DNA of 64,000 bases from Scytonema sp. UIC 10036 (lineage in GTDB: Bacteria > Cyanobacteriota > Cyanobacteriia > Cyanobacteriales > Nostocaceae): NCBI RefSeq assembly GCF_009725235.1, contig NZ_WJFC01000039.1:14446-78445 (forward strand). Direction: 5' to 3'. Both the position numbers and the translations under genes were made by a program. A model generated the notes under the pieces. That model did no database searches and was not told the origin of the DNA. It was given only the letters and a program-made list of their open reading frames with translations. Positions 27,377 to 35,390 of this stretch are shown here, piece by piece; position 1 is the first letter of the stretch, and every line of letters starts with the position of its first letter.

Positions 27377-27868
27377 ATGGAACAGCGAATTTTAGGGCTA
27401 GATCCCGGACTGGCAAGTTTGGGATTCGGCGCGATTATATGCCAAAAAAATCAAACTAAGGGGCAACAAGAATCAGTAAATTTACTAGATTTTGGTGTTA
27501 TCAGTACCCCAGCGAGTATGGAGTTAGGACAACGACTATGTATGATATACGACGATCTGCACACCCTGATTGGGGAATATAAACCAGAATTAGTGGCTAT
27601 TGAGAAGTTCTTCTTCTATCGTATGGCAAATACGATCCTCGTGGCACAAGCACGGGGTGTTGTGTTGTTAGTTCTTGCACAGCATAAGTTACCGATTGTG
27701 GAGTTTACACCCGCTCAAATTAAACAAGCGCTTACTGGGTATGGGAATGCAGAGAAACAAGAGGTTCAAGCAGCCGTGGCGCACGAGTTGAACTTGGATT
27801 ATGTTCCCCGCCCCGATGATGCTGCAGATGCGTTGGCTGTGGCGTTGACTGGGTGGTTTCAGATTTAG
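27377..27868 (+). CDS. ruvC: Holliday junction endodeoxyribonuclease RuvC
   Basis: 163 residues. The catalytic acids are in [14 protein letters not shown] (start), VAIEKFFF (about 75) and [11 protein letters not shown] (about 145). RuvC resolves Holliday junctions with RuvAB. It marks the left border of the accessory island: 10 bp after its stop the remnant of a nucleotidyltransferase gene begins on the other strand. Confidence 0.94.
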   Translation: MEQRILGLDPGLASLGFGAIICQKNQTKGQQESVNLLDFGVISTPASMELGQRLCMIYDDLHTLIGEYKPELVAIEKFFFYRMANTILVAQARGVVLLVLAQHKLPIVEFTPAQIKQALTGYGNAEKQEVQAAVAHELNLDYVPRPDDAADALAVALTGWFQI

Positions 27869-27877
27869 ATTGAGTGA

Positions 27878-27994
27878 TTAGAAATCACGGCTATACAAAC
27901 GAAGTCCGCCTGCGCGGACTAAATTATCAAGAGGGCTGCGAACCTCATGCTCGTTTAACAATTTTATAAACTCTTTGAAATCCTGGTTCAGCAT
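27878..27994 (-). pseudogene. Remnant of a nucleotidyltransferase toxin-like gene
   Basis: The frame starts MLNQDFKEFIKLLNEHEVR, identical in protein to the gene at 35169-35390, and then diverges into unrelated residues (SPLDNLVRAGGLRLYS) and stops. Homology in DNA ends at about 27937. Only 19 of the original residues remain, so the active site (GGYAVALHG in the other copy) is lost. Confidence 0.7.
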
Positions 27995-28160
27995 GATACT
28001 TCCATTGATGAAATTCGCGACGGATGGTTTCTAAAGCAGCAAGCCTCACAGCGTAGGGTTGGCTTCGCCAATAAGCCACGTCTGACGTTGAAGATTTTAA
28101 GTTGGTTTTATTGACAACGATTGAACGCTTTTCAAATCTAGTAGGTTCCGAAGTAACCAT
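27945..28160 (-). CDS. Antitoxin-like partner protein of an MNT-type nucleotidyltransferase (copy 1)
   Basis: 71 residues, MVTSEPTRFEKRSIVVNKTN to FQRVYKIVKRA. About 90 percent identical to the gene at 35341-35556, and homology continues about 60 bp upstream into the promoter region. Its 3' end overlaps the remnant nucleotidyltransferase frame. In the other copy it pairs with a nucleotidyltransferase, so a neutralising partner role is inferred from context, and no known DNA-binding motif is visible. This copy is now orphaned. Confidence 0.55.
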   Translation of the reverse strand: MVTSEPTRFEKRSIVVNKTNLKSSTSDVAYWRSQPYAVRLAALETIRREFHQWKYHAEPGFQRVYKIVKRA

Positions 28161-28229
28161 GTGATAGTTGATAGTCTGCTACACATATCTTTTACTTTTG
28201 AAATGCACGAAATTTAGTCTTAACCCAAG

Positions 28230-28364
28230 TTAAGAGTTATCGTAATCCGAGTGCATATCAATCCAGAAATTAGTACACTCGCCCATGTTCTGTTTGATAA
28301 ACTCAGTATTTGACAAGTAAACCAAATCTATATAAGGCTGTTTTATAATAATACTAAATCAATT
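28230..28364 (-). pseudogene. Coding remnant, C-terminal end of an unknown protein
   Basis: Open on the minus strand from a stop at about 28353 to TAA at 28230-28232; it reads QPYIDLVYLSNTEFIKQNMG followed by ECTNFWIDMHSDYDNS. There is no start codon, and the open frame reaches to within about 12 bp of the inverted repeat at 28365. It looks like the tail of a gene cut by that element. I do not recognise the protein. Confidence 0.4.
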
Positions 28365-28453
28365 TTTCTGGTTCTTCAGTACTTGTTATGCAAAACTAAC
28401 AAGTACTGAAGAGGGAACAGGGAACAGGGAACAGGGAACAGTGAAGAAAGGAA
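28365..28453 (+). repeat. Left 89-bp inverted repeat
   Basis: It starts tttctggttcttcagtac, contains its own stem-loop and ends in gggaacag heptamers and gtgaagaaaggaa. It matches 30178-30266 in reverse. Confidence 0.85.
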
Positions 28454-28478
28454 AAAGGGAAAAAGGGAGGAGAGAGCA

Positions 28479-28838
28479 TTATTCTAGCTTCTTAATAAGA
28501 GCAATAATCATGCGACTTTCTTCTCGTAGCAAAAAAATAATCGGTTCTATCTCTTCATGTTTAGATAGTCCGACCCGGTGAGATAGAATAACGTGTGTTT
28601 CTAATTCATTAACCGAGCCTTGAGCAATATTAAGAAATCTAATGTATTCAGTTGTTGACCTTCTTCCATATCCTTCGGCTATATTAGCTGGAATAGATAC
28701 AGCGGATTTCCTAATTTGTTGTACCATGCCATATAACTCGTCTTTAGGGAAAGATTTAGTCAAAAAATAGCATTTTTCGGCTATATCCATACCTTTTTGC
28801 CAAATTTTTAAATCTTGAAAATCATGGATTTCAGACAT
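28479..28838 (-). CDS. Four-helix-bundle protein (23S rRNA intervening-sequence / S23 family)
   Basis: 119 residues from ATG 28836-28838 (MSEIHDFQDLKIWQKGMDIA), which has GAGAG 6 nt upstream; a TTG 21 nt earlier is less likely. The family blocks are clear: DLKIWQKGMD, YGMVQQIRKSAVSIPANIAEGY and the FLNIAQGSVNELETH helix. S23-family proteins are common in bacterial genomes, sometimes as passengers in rRNA intervening sequences or mobile DNA; their function is unknown. Here it lies inside the inverted repeats with the transposase. Confidence 0.85.
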   Translation of the reverse strand: MSEIHDFQDLKIWQKGMDIAEKCYFLTKSFPKDELYGMVQQIRKSAVSIPANIAEGYGRRSTTEYIRFLNIAQGSVNELETHVILSHRVGLSKHEEIEPIIFLLREESRMIIALIKKLE

Positions 28839-28877
28839 TGACAACTCTCTATTGTTCAAAAACTAATGAAAACTAAA

Positions 28878-28935
28878 CTAACAATTAAACGACCAATTTA
28901 ATAAGCACCGAACCCGGAAGTTATCAAAGTTTCTA
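28878..28935 (-). pseudogene. Frameshifted C-terminal end of the ISL3 transposase
   Basis: Downstream of the transposase stop, another frame encodes GFRNFDNFRVRCLLNWSFNC then TAG at 28878-28880. This is the expected end of an ISL3 transposase (GxRNFxNFRxRxL). The main frame instead ends AEDWI, so a one-base shift just before the stop has displaced the last 20 residues. Confidence 0.7.
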
Positions 28936-30159
28936 AATCCAGTCCTCTGCACGTTTAATTAGCTTAAGTTTGTTATTAATGCCTTCAACAGCACCACTAG
29001 TCGTCCTGTTATCAAAGTAGGCAATTATTTCATCAAACCAGCGAAGGATTGTATTATAACTATTAGGAAAATGTTTTTTTGCCTTTGATAACCACATCCC
29101 TAGTTTAAATAATCCGTCATACCAATTATTTGTCGTTTCAAAAATTTGTCGAATTTCCTCTTTTAATTCATGCATGATTTTTAGACTAGGAGACACTTGT
29201 TTTACTTCAATTAATTTATCTTGTTGGACTTGACTTAGCTCTTTTTCATTTTTAAGTAAGACATATTTACTTTTTATAAGTCCTTGTAGTATTTTTTCAC
29301 TGTCTACTTTATCTTGGGGATATTTGGCTTGTTTAATAACTGACTCTATCTGATTCTTTTCTTTCTTCCTTTGTGTATCTATTTCCTTATTTATCTGTAT
29401 CATTACATGAAATCTATCAGCTACTAATTGCGCGTTAGGCATTAATTCTTTCACTAAGTTTTTGTATCCTTGCCATAAATCTATACTCACTTCTTCAATT
29501 TTATCTAAAACCTCCGAACCCCACTCAATTAAGATTTTTTTCACGACTTCTTGTGTCCGTCCACGTAACATCGCTATGAGTTTAGATGTATCCAAATCTA
29601 TTAAAACCGCACAGTAATTTCCATGACCTTTCACCAGAGCTATTTCATCGATTCCAAGTCTTTTTAACCCTAAAGGTTTTGATGAAGATATTTCAGTAGA
29701 TGCATCTTTCAGCATTCTTTCTATTTCTTCTGTCGTCACAATCCCTTTAGATGCGACACTGTGTATGTCATTTTCTAAAACGTCTTGTATTATTTTCTGG
29801 GCTAATCTTTTTGTATAAGTTCTTTTTCGATTCACGAAATTTAAGTCTTCACTAAAAGGTTTTTTACATGAATCACATTTGAATTGTCTTCTGTTTATTT
29901 CTAAAAAGACTGGTTTTTCTCCAAAGGGCAAGTCTTTCACTATGTATCGATGATTTTGATGTAATCTATGACTTGAGTTTCCACAACGTGGACAAATACT
30001 ATATGATGACGTTGGTTCCGTCTGGAGTATCAGTCCAATCCCATCATGAAGCCGATGCGATATGACTTTTACCCCTTCTATACCCAGAATCTCTGTCAGA
30101 GCTTTAATGCCTTTTTTCCTTACCATGACCATCACACTTCCAACAGTATCATCAGACAA
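28933..30159 (-). CDS. ISL3-family transposase (C-terminal frameshift)
   Basis: 408 residues from a TTG; the ATG at 30130-30132 (MVMVRKKGIKALTEILGIEG) is the more likely start, giving 399. The zinc-ribbon CPRCGN...CDSCKKPF (about 55-105) and the DDE acids in LGIDEIALVKGH, LVADRFHVM and GAVEGINNKLK are present, so the catalytic core looks intact. The frame ends early relative to family members because of the shift described at 28878-28935. It lies inside the 89-bp inverted repeats. Confidence 0.9.
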   Translation of the reverse strand: MSDDTVGSVMVMVRKKGIKALTEILGIEGVKVISHRLHDGIGLILQTEPTSSYSICPRCGNSSHRLHQNHRYIVKDLPFGEKPVFLEINRRQFKCDSCKKPFSEDLNFVNRKRTYTKRLAQKIIQDVLENDIHSVASKGIVTTEEIERMLKDASTEISSSKPLGLKRLGIDEIALVKGHGNYCAVLIDLDTSKLIAMLRGRTQEVVKKILIEWGSEVLDKIEEVSIDLWQGYKNLVKELMPNAQLVADRFHVMIQINKEIDTQRKKEKNQIESVIKQAKYPQDKVDSEKILQGLIKSKYVLLKNEKELSQVQQDKLIEVKQVSPSLKIMHELKEEIRQIFETTNNWYDGLFKLGMWLSKAKKHFPNSYNTILRWFDEIIAYFDNRTTSGAVEGINNKLKLIKRAEDWI

Positions 30160-30177
30160 AGCAAGCAGAAAACTTCG

Positions 30178-30266
30178 TTCCTTTCCTCACTGTTCCCTGT
30201 TCCCTGTTCCCTGTTCCCTCTTCAGTACTTGTTATTTTAGCATAACAAGTACTGAAGAACCAGAAA
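30178..30266 (-). repeat. Right 89-bp inverted repeat
   Basis: Reverse copy of 28365-28453. It supplies the last codons (SGSSVLVMLK) and the stop of the truncated FGE-domain gene, which reads into the hairpin. Confidence 0.85.
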
Positions 30267-31014
30267 TATACTCTATCGGTAATTTATCTCCCTTAAAACC
30301 GGATGGTTCTTCATCAAGATGACGTTGGATTGTTGGGAGTTTTGACACGGCTCTCCATTGCATTTGGGTGATAGGATACTTGCCCATAAAGAAAGGAGTA
30401 ACAGTGACTATATGTTGGGGACGTTCATCTTCTTGGGATGCTTCTTCATCTTGTGATGCTCCCATTTGAAACTTACCCTCTGGGATGGAAACCATCTCTA
30501 GAACAACACCACCACCCAAATTTTCTATAAAATACTCAGCCTGTTTACGGGAACGCTTATTTTCTCTTCCATCTACATCTACAGTCACCACTTCAAACTC
30601 AAAAGTTGCGAGCGCTGGTTTAGCTGTAGATGGAAGTAGTTGCGTTTCTGAATTGGGTGTCGTGACAACGTTTTTATCTGTAGTCTGAGATGATAAATTA
30701 GACGGGAGAAATATTTGAGAATTTTGCTGAGGTAATTTTTCTATACCAATAGTGCGAACTAACTCCGGTAATAGTTCTCGAAAAACAGCCTTAATTGTTT
30801 CAGCATCTGCACCTTGGTACAGATCGCCAAAGTGAACTTCGCCCCCAGTTATTTGTCCAATATTAGTGTTGAACTTGCCATCCTGAGAAACGTATTGCAA
30901 GGTACTACCGCTAATTTTCAGCGATCGCCTGAGCAGGGTAATTTCCTCTTCATCTCGAATACCTGCAAGAATGCGGTCAAGAATTGCAACTAATTCATCA
31001 GGGGTGGTAGTCAT
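30232..31014 (-). CDS. Effector-associated-type domain + truncated formylglycine-generating-enzyme (SUMF/FGE) domain protein
   Basis: 260 residues. Residues 1-85 (TPDELVAILDRILAGIRDEE, SQDGKFNTNIGQ, GGEVHFGDLYQGADAETIKA) are homologous to the N-termini of the next two genes. A linker (about 90-150) leads to an FGE-sulfatase domain: LEMVSIPEGKFQMGASQDEE, ERPQHIVTVTPFFMGKYPIT, KGDKLPIEY. The domain normally continues for another roughly 150 residues, but here the frame enters the inverted repeat and ends SGSSVLVMLK. In prokaryotic conflict systems FGE-like domains are found fused to effector-associated domains. This gene has lost its catalytic half. Divergent from the NACHT gene (134 bp between starts). 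Confidence 0.75.
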   Translation of the reverse strand: MTTTPDELVAILDRILAGIRDEEEITLLRRSLKISGSTLQYVSQDGKFNTNIGQITGGEVHFGDLYQGADAETIKAVFRELLPELVRTIGIEKLPQQNSQIFLPSNLSSQTTDKNVVTTPNSETQLLPSTAKPALATFEFEVVTVDVDGRENKRSRKQAEYFIENLGGGVVLEMVSIPEGKFQMGASQDEEASQEDERPQHIVTVTPFFMGKYPITQMQWRAVSKLPTIQRHLDEEPSGFKGDKLPIEYISGSSVLVMLK

Positions 31015-31148
31015 ATCTCACCCATTTTTTGCTTGTTATATTTTAAGAGATGTTCTGTGTGGTGGAAACTTAAAAGATGCTTTAAAAGCCGATTACCCAC
31101 TTTCTCAACAGTTATTATCACACCATTCATCTCTATCTCTGTCAGCAA

Positions 31149-34100
31149 ATGCCTAAACCTGATGAATTGATTGTAATTTTTGATCGTATCCTCACAGGTA
31201 ATTACTCCCAAGAGGATGCAGCGACACTACGACAGTGGCTTAGAGTTAGTAGTCTGCAATTTGTTTCTCAGGATGGCAAATTTAACACCATTATTGGACA
31301 AGTGCAGGGAGGGGATATTCACATTGGCGCTCGCCACTACCAAGGAACCGATGCCGAGTCTATCCGAGCCATACTGCAAGAGGTACTCTCTCCGCAAACC
31401 TGCCCAATAGAAATTGACTGGCATAATATCAGTCGAGTGATAATGAAAGAGCAGCTGGAGCTGGATCTTACCACCAACATACTAACCCGTGACGGAGGCA
31501 TCACCTACAGTACGAAGCAAGTGTATGTGCCCCTAGGACTGGTGGAGCGGAAAAAGCAGACCAGGCGAGGGGAGGATGTTTTGCCAGACCAAGGTTCAGC
31601 CTTGTATGAAGAGATAGAAATTACTAAATGTTTTGAACACAAGCAGTTTCTCGACCAAGTCCTGGGGCAAGGGAAAAGCCCTAAAAGTTGGGGTAAGCGT
31701 ATTGCCATCATTGGTGAACCGGGAGCAGGAAAGACGACACTGTTACAGCAGATTGCCCAATGGGTGACCCAGCAGATAGAGGGAGCAATTGCCATTTGGG
31801 TGTCGCTAGCAGATTTGCGGGGACAAGAACTAGAGCCGTATTTGTTAGAACGATGGCTGCAAAAGGTTGCCCGACAGTTGGGACAAGCGGAAGCCTCTGG
31901 ACGAGTTCAGGATGCCTTCGTTTCCCAGTTTCAGCAGAAGCGAGTGTGGCTGTTGCTGGATGGGGCGGATGAAATGCAGGTGTCATCCGGCAATCCCTTG
32001 GGAGAGATTTCGCGGCAGCTTAGGATGGGAGGCTTACTCTCACAGGCGCGAATTGTACTTACCAGTCGGTTGAATCTGTGGGATAGCAATCGCAATGCAC
32101 TACATACGTTTGATACCTATCGCACGCTCGAGTTTTGCTATCCACAACAAGTAGAGCAGTTTATTGGGCAGTGGTTTAGTTTAATACCAGAGCCGCAGAT
32201 AGAACAGGGGAGGCGATTATGTGCAGCACTCAAGGCACCAGGAAAGGGGCGGATTCGGGATTTGGTGAAGAACCCACTGCGACTGAGCCTGCTGTGTTTT
32301 AACTGGTATTTAAGGGAAGGGAAGTTACCAGAAACTAAGACAGAACTTTATCATCAGTTTGTTGAGGATTTTTATGATTGGAAGCGGGAGCAGTTTCATA
32401 CAAAGCCCGAACAGAGCAGACAATTAAACACAAAGTTGGGAGAGTTGGCACGGGAGGCAATTGATAGGGAATCAATACGCTTTCGGTTACGGCATGACTT
32501 TGTTTGTGAGTTTTTGGGTACTCCAGATGAGCCAGAATCATTCTTTCAGTTGGCGTTGGAGTTAGGATGGCTGAATAAAGTTGGAGTTGATGTCGAGAAT
32601 CCCCGAAAGCCAGTTTATGCGTTCTTGCATCCCACTTTTCAGGAATATTTTGCGGCATTAGCAATTGATGATTGGCACTTTTTACTCAATCATTTTCCAA
32701 AAAATCCCGCTCACCCTGATGCCAGTTATCGAATTTTTGAACCGTATTGGAAAGAAGTTTTTTTGCTTTGGATAGGACAAAAAAATATTAATGAAAATCA
32801 AAAAAAATCCTTGATTGAAGCTTTAGTTGATTTTGACGATATGTGTGAAAACTTTTATGGATATCGCGCCTATTTTCTAGCATCTGTTGGTATTACAGAA
32901 TTTAAGAAATCTAATAAAGCTGATGAAATTATCAATAAGGTAATTCAATTAACTCTAGAGGAATCTTCAGTGATTTCACAAGAGGCGAAAATAGCACTGT
33001 TAGAAACAGATCGTGAACGGGTAGTCAATGCTTTTTCTTGTCTGCTAGATAATGTTGTTCTACCCCAGGTTAAGCGTAAAGTGGCTATGGAGTTAGGCAG
33101 AGTTGAGCCAGGTCATCCCAAAGCAGTTGCAACTTTGTCTTCTCTTTTAGATGAAAATGACCTACATTATTTTGAACGTAGCGATCTCGCTCAAGATTTA
33201 GGTGAAGTTGATCCAGGAAATCCGAAAGCAATTGCAGCTTTAATTCAAATGTTATATATCGAGCAGGATGAGGATTGGTGGACATGTAATGGTAGAGGTG
33301 AAGTTGGTGATGGCAGCCAAGTAGATTTTGCATTTTCTATCATGTTCGCTGCGGCTGGCTTGGAAAGAATTGGCAATGATAATAAGCAGGTTATTAAGGC
33401 TCTACTTGATGTTTTGACAAAAAGCAAAATTTTAGATATTAATTATCGAGTCATCCAGAGCCTTGGAAAATTAGATTTATCACTTGCTTTAATGATATTA
33501 AATCCAGCATTGGCACAGAGCAAAAGTGAACAAGATGATTTAAGGATTTCTGAAGTATTAGGAAAAATCGATCCTGATAGTTGGAAAGTGATTAGAGTAC
33601 TTCTAAGATTGTTGCTAAGTGAGGATGAGGACATAAGAATAGAGGCTCTCAGGAGCCTAGGGGAAGTTGGTAGAAATATGCCAGAAGCAGTTGCCTGCCA
33701 TAAAGCTATTGCTACTGTAATTAGTCTGTTTGAGAGTGAGAAGTGGAAATATTTTCACAATGAGATTGCACTATGTCTGGGGAAAATTGGTAATGGTCCG
33801 GTTGTAATTAAAACTTTGGCATCCTTGTTAAAGGACAGTCAAGATGAACTAACACGTTTTCAAGCAGCAGTTGCTTTAAAGCAAGTTGATTCCGAACATG
33901 AGGAGGCTACAAATTTTTTGATTGACTTAATTTTTAGTTATAAAAATCAAAATTTTTCTGGGGAGCTTCAAATGGTTGTTGAAAGCCTAAAACAAACTCG
34001 CCAAAGTGCAAAACTTGCGAAAATAGTTACTAATTTACACAAACTTATAGATAGCAATTCTGGTAGAGAAAACTCAGAAATTTACGCGGTGTGCTTTGAG

Positions 34101-34163
34101 ATTATTTGGTACTGTGCTCAAAAATTATCCTATCCAGTATTTTATCGAGCTTGGAACTATTAA
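31149..34163 (+). CDS. NACHT-type NTPase with effector-associated-like N-terminus and C-terminal HEAT repeats
   Basis: 1004 residues. N-terminal adaptor-like domain (1-82: KPDELIVIFDRILTGNYSQE, SQDGKFNTIIGQ, HYQGTDAESIRAILQEVL), then Walker A IAIIGEPGAGKTTLLQQ (about 184-200), Walker B VWLLLDGADEM (about 265-275), STAND-like helical parts to about 540, and HEAT-like repeats from about 610 to the end (GHPKAVATLSSLLD, GNPKAIAALIQML, SEDEDIRIEALRSLGEVG). This is the layout of bacterial NLR-like (bNACHT) anti-phage ATPases, where C-terminal repeats sense the ligand and the N-terminus recruits an effector. No nuclease or protease is fused, so an effector in trans is expected. The flanking genes with the same N-terminal domain are candidates. 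I noticed no gcgatcgc octamer in this 3-kb gene. Confidence 0.85.
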   Translation: MPKPDELIVIFDRILTGNYSQEDAATLRQWLRVSSLQFVSQDGKFNTIIGQVQGGDIHIGARHYQGTDAESIRAILQEVLSPQTCPIEIDWHNISRVIMKEQLELDLTTNILTRDGGITYSTKQVYVPLGLVERKKQTRRGEDVLPDQGSALYEEIEITKCFEHKQFLDQVLGQGKSPKSWGKRIAIIGEPGAGKTTLLQQIAQWVTQQIEGAIAIWVSLADLRGQELEPYLLERWLQKVARQLGQAEASGRVQDAFVSQFQQKRVWLLLDGADEMQVSSGNPLGEISRQLRMGGLLSQARIVLTSRLNLWDSNRNALHTFDTYRTLEFCYPQQVEQFIGQWFSLIPEPQIEQGRRLCAALKAPGKGRIRDLVKNPLRLSLLCFNWYLREGKLPETKTELYHQFVEDFYDWKREQFHTKPEQSRQLNTKLGELAREAIDRESIRFRLRHDFVCEFLGTPDEPESFFQLALELGWLNKVGVDVENPRKPVYAFLHPTFQEYFAALAIDDWHFLLNHFPKNPAHPDASYRIFEPYWKEVFLLWIGQKNINENQKKSLIEALVDFDDMCENFYGYRAYFLASVGITEFKKSNKADEIINKVIQLTLEESSVISQEAKIALLETDRERVVNAFSCLLDNVVLPQVKRKVAMELGRVEPGHPKAVATLSSLLDENDLHYFERSDLAQDLGEVDPGNPKAIAALIQMLYIEQDEDWWTCNGRGEVGDGSQVDFAFSIMFAAAGLERIGNDNKQVIKALLDVLTKSKILDINYRVIQSLGKLDLSLALMILNPALAQSKSEQDDLRISEVLGKIDPDSWKVIRVLLRLLLSEDEDIRIEALRSLGEVGRNMPEAVACHKAIATVISLFESEKWKYFHNEIALCLGKIGNGPVVIKTLASLLKDSQDELTRFQAAVALKQVDSEHEEATNFLIDLIFSYKNQNFSGELQMVVESLKQTRQSAKLAKIVTNLHKLIDSNSGRENSEIYAVCFEIIWYCAQKLSYPVFYRAWNY

Positions 34164-34271
34164 CTTATACCTTACTAGAAGAAAAAGGGGCATGGATACC
34201 ATACAAAATCATCCTTGCTCACCCGATTTTATTTGCTCATTGGTAGATAGCATTTGGCACGTTACATATAA

Positions 34272-34985
34272 TTACCAATTGCGCTCTCTGAGTTTTTCCT
34301 CACCCTCCTCACGTTCAATAGCTTCTTGAAGTGATTGAATTATCACCTCACGCAACTGAGATAAAAGATGAAAGCGGTGAGCATCATCTACAACAATGAC
34401 ATACTGATGATTGTGCTCTAGTGATGCCAATTCTGGTTCTATCGACTCGGCTTCATTGCGAATGAACCACAACGATCGCCCTGGAGGAATAATTTCTGGT
34501 AATGACAATAACAGACGTGTTTTGCCTAGACCTCCAGAGCCATGTAAAATTATGACCCGATAGGTTCCACTTAGAAAATTTTTCAATTCTTGGCAAAGAA
34601 CTTCCCGTCCAATTAACAGCCCTTGGTGATTTGTTAGAGCAACTTGCTCTACTCTGGCAGCAAATTCATTATGTGTGAGCAAGCTACGTATGCGGCGAGC
34701 ATCAAGAACTTCCTGAAATACCCGTCGTATCGTTTCGGCACGTGCGCCTTTGTAGATGCGATCGCCAATTTGAATGTTTTGCCCCTGTCCAATATTGACA
34801 CTATATTTACCCAACTGCATTAGGTATTGGTTCTTGCCTATTGCTAAAATTTGGCGCAGCAGTAGCAAGTCAGCTTCAGTGTGTTTCCCAGCAACAATGC
34901 GATCGACAATGGCAAGCGGTTCATCAATTGCGTGCCCAGTTGCCACTTTAAAGCGATTTAATAAACGAAGCAAAGGTTTGAGCAT
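34272..34985 (-). CDS. Effector-associated-like domain + truncated P-loop STAND-type NTPase
   Basis: 237 residues. Residues about 20-100 repeat the shared domain (EPLAIVDRIVAGKHTEADLL, QLGKYSVNIGQ, DRIYKGARAETIRRVFQEVL). A P-loop follows: LIGREVLCQELKNFL, HGSGGLGKTRLLLSLPE (about 152-168) and VIVVDDAHRFHLLSQLREVI (about 197). Related proteins continue with a long NTPase and repeat region; this frame stops soon after Walker B at ERNW, so it is probably C-terminally truncated. It is convergent with the NACHT gene (108 bp apart). Confidence 0.7.
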   Translation of the reverse strand: MLKPLLRLLNRFKVATGHAIDEPLAIVDRIVAGKHTEADLLLLRQILAIGKNQYLMQLGKYSVNIGQGQNIQIGDRIYKGARAETIRRVFQEVLDARRIRSLLTHNEFAARVEQVALTNHQGLLIGREVLCQELKNFLSGTYRVIILHGSGGLGKTRLLLSLPEIIPPGRSLWFIRNEAESIEPELASLEHNHQYVIVVDDAHRFHLLSQLREVIIQSLQEAIEREEGEEKLRERNW

Positions 34986-35168
34986 CTGTCAATTTTTGGC
35001 TAAATATGCTCAGCATTATAACTGTTGTCAAAAGATAGCAATTTCCGAATGGCTTGATAGCTTGTTTCATCGCTAACCTGACAGTCACAATAGCTCAATA
35101 GCTAATGAGTACTTATACTTGTGTGACAGTTAATAACTTTATTGTTTGTAACTACACTTGTACCATAG

Positions 35169-35390
35169 TTAATATGCTTCTTGGGTTAGTCCAACGGAAC
35201 CAAAACCAAATGCCGTGAGAACATCCATTAGCTGTTTAGCATTATTCAGTTCCATTTCAACCCAAATGTCTAAATCCTTAGTGTAGCGTGGATGTCCGTG
35301 TAAGGCAACGGCATATCCACCAATCACCAAGTAGCGAACCTCATGCTCGTTTAACAATTTTATAAACTCTTTGAAATCCTGGTTCAGCAT
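35169..35390 (-). CDS. MNT/AbiEii-type nucleotidyltransferase, probably C-terminally truncated
   Basis: 73 residues: MLNQDFKEFIKLLNEHEVRY, then the nucleotidyltransferase core LVIGGYAVALHGHPRYTKDLDIWVE. The catalytic GG...DxD pattern (TKDLDIW) is present. Family members of this kind, as I remember them, are about 130-150 residues long, and here the frame ends at FGSVGLTQEAY, so about half is missing. It overlaps the upstream antitoxin-like gene by 50 bp. Toxins of this class transfer nucleotides to tRNA or other targets; this copy may be inactive. Confidence 0.7.
   Translation of the reverse strand: MLNQDFKEFIKLLNEHEVRYLVIGGYAVALHGHPRYTKDLDIWVEMELNNAKQLMDVLTAFGFGSVGLTQEAY

Larger units (their letters stand above)
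28365..30266. mobile_element. Composite element: 89-bp inverted repeats around an ISL3 transposase and a four-helix-bundle gene
   Basis: 28365-28453 and 30178-30266 are inverted copies of the same 89 bp with about three mismatches. Each contains a hairpin (cttcagtacttgtta / taacaagtactgaag) followed by three or four gggaaca heptamers. They enclose the transposase and the four-helix-bundle gene and, on the right, cut into the FGE-domain gene. Whether the 89-bp repeats are the mobile ends or two independent insertions of a hairpin repeat is undecided. Confidence 0.65.

Noticed and set aside
30232..31014. Intact FGE/sulfatase-modifying enzyme
   Set aside because: The domain stops before its conserved C-terminal half, so catalytic function is unlikely.
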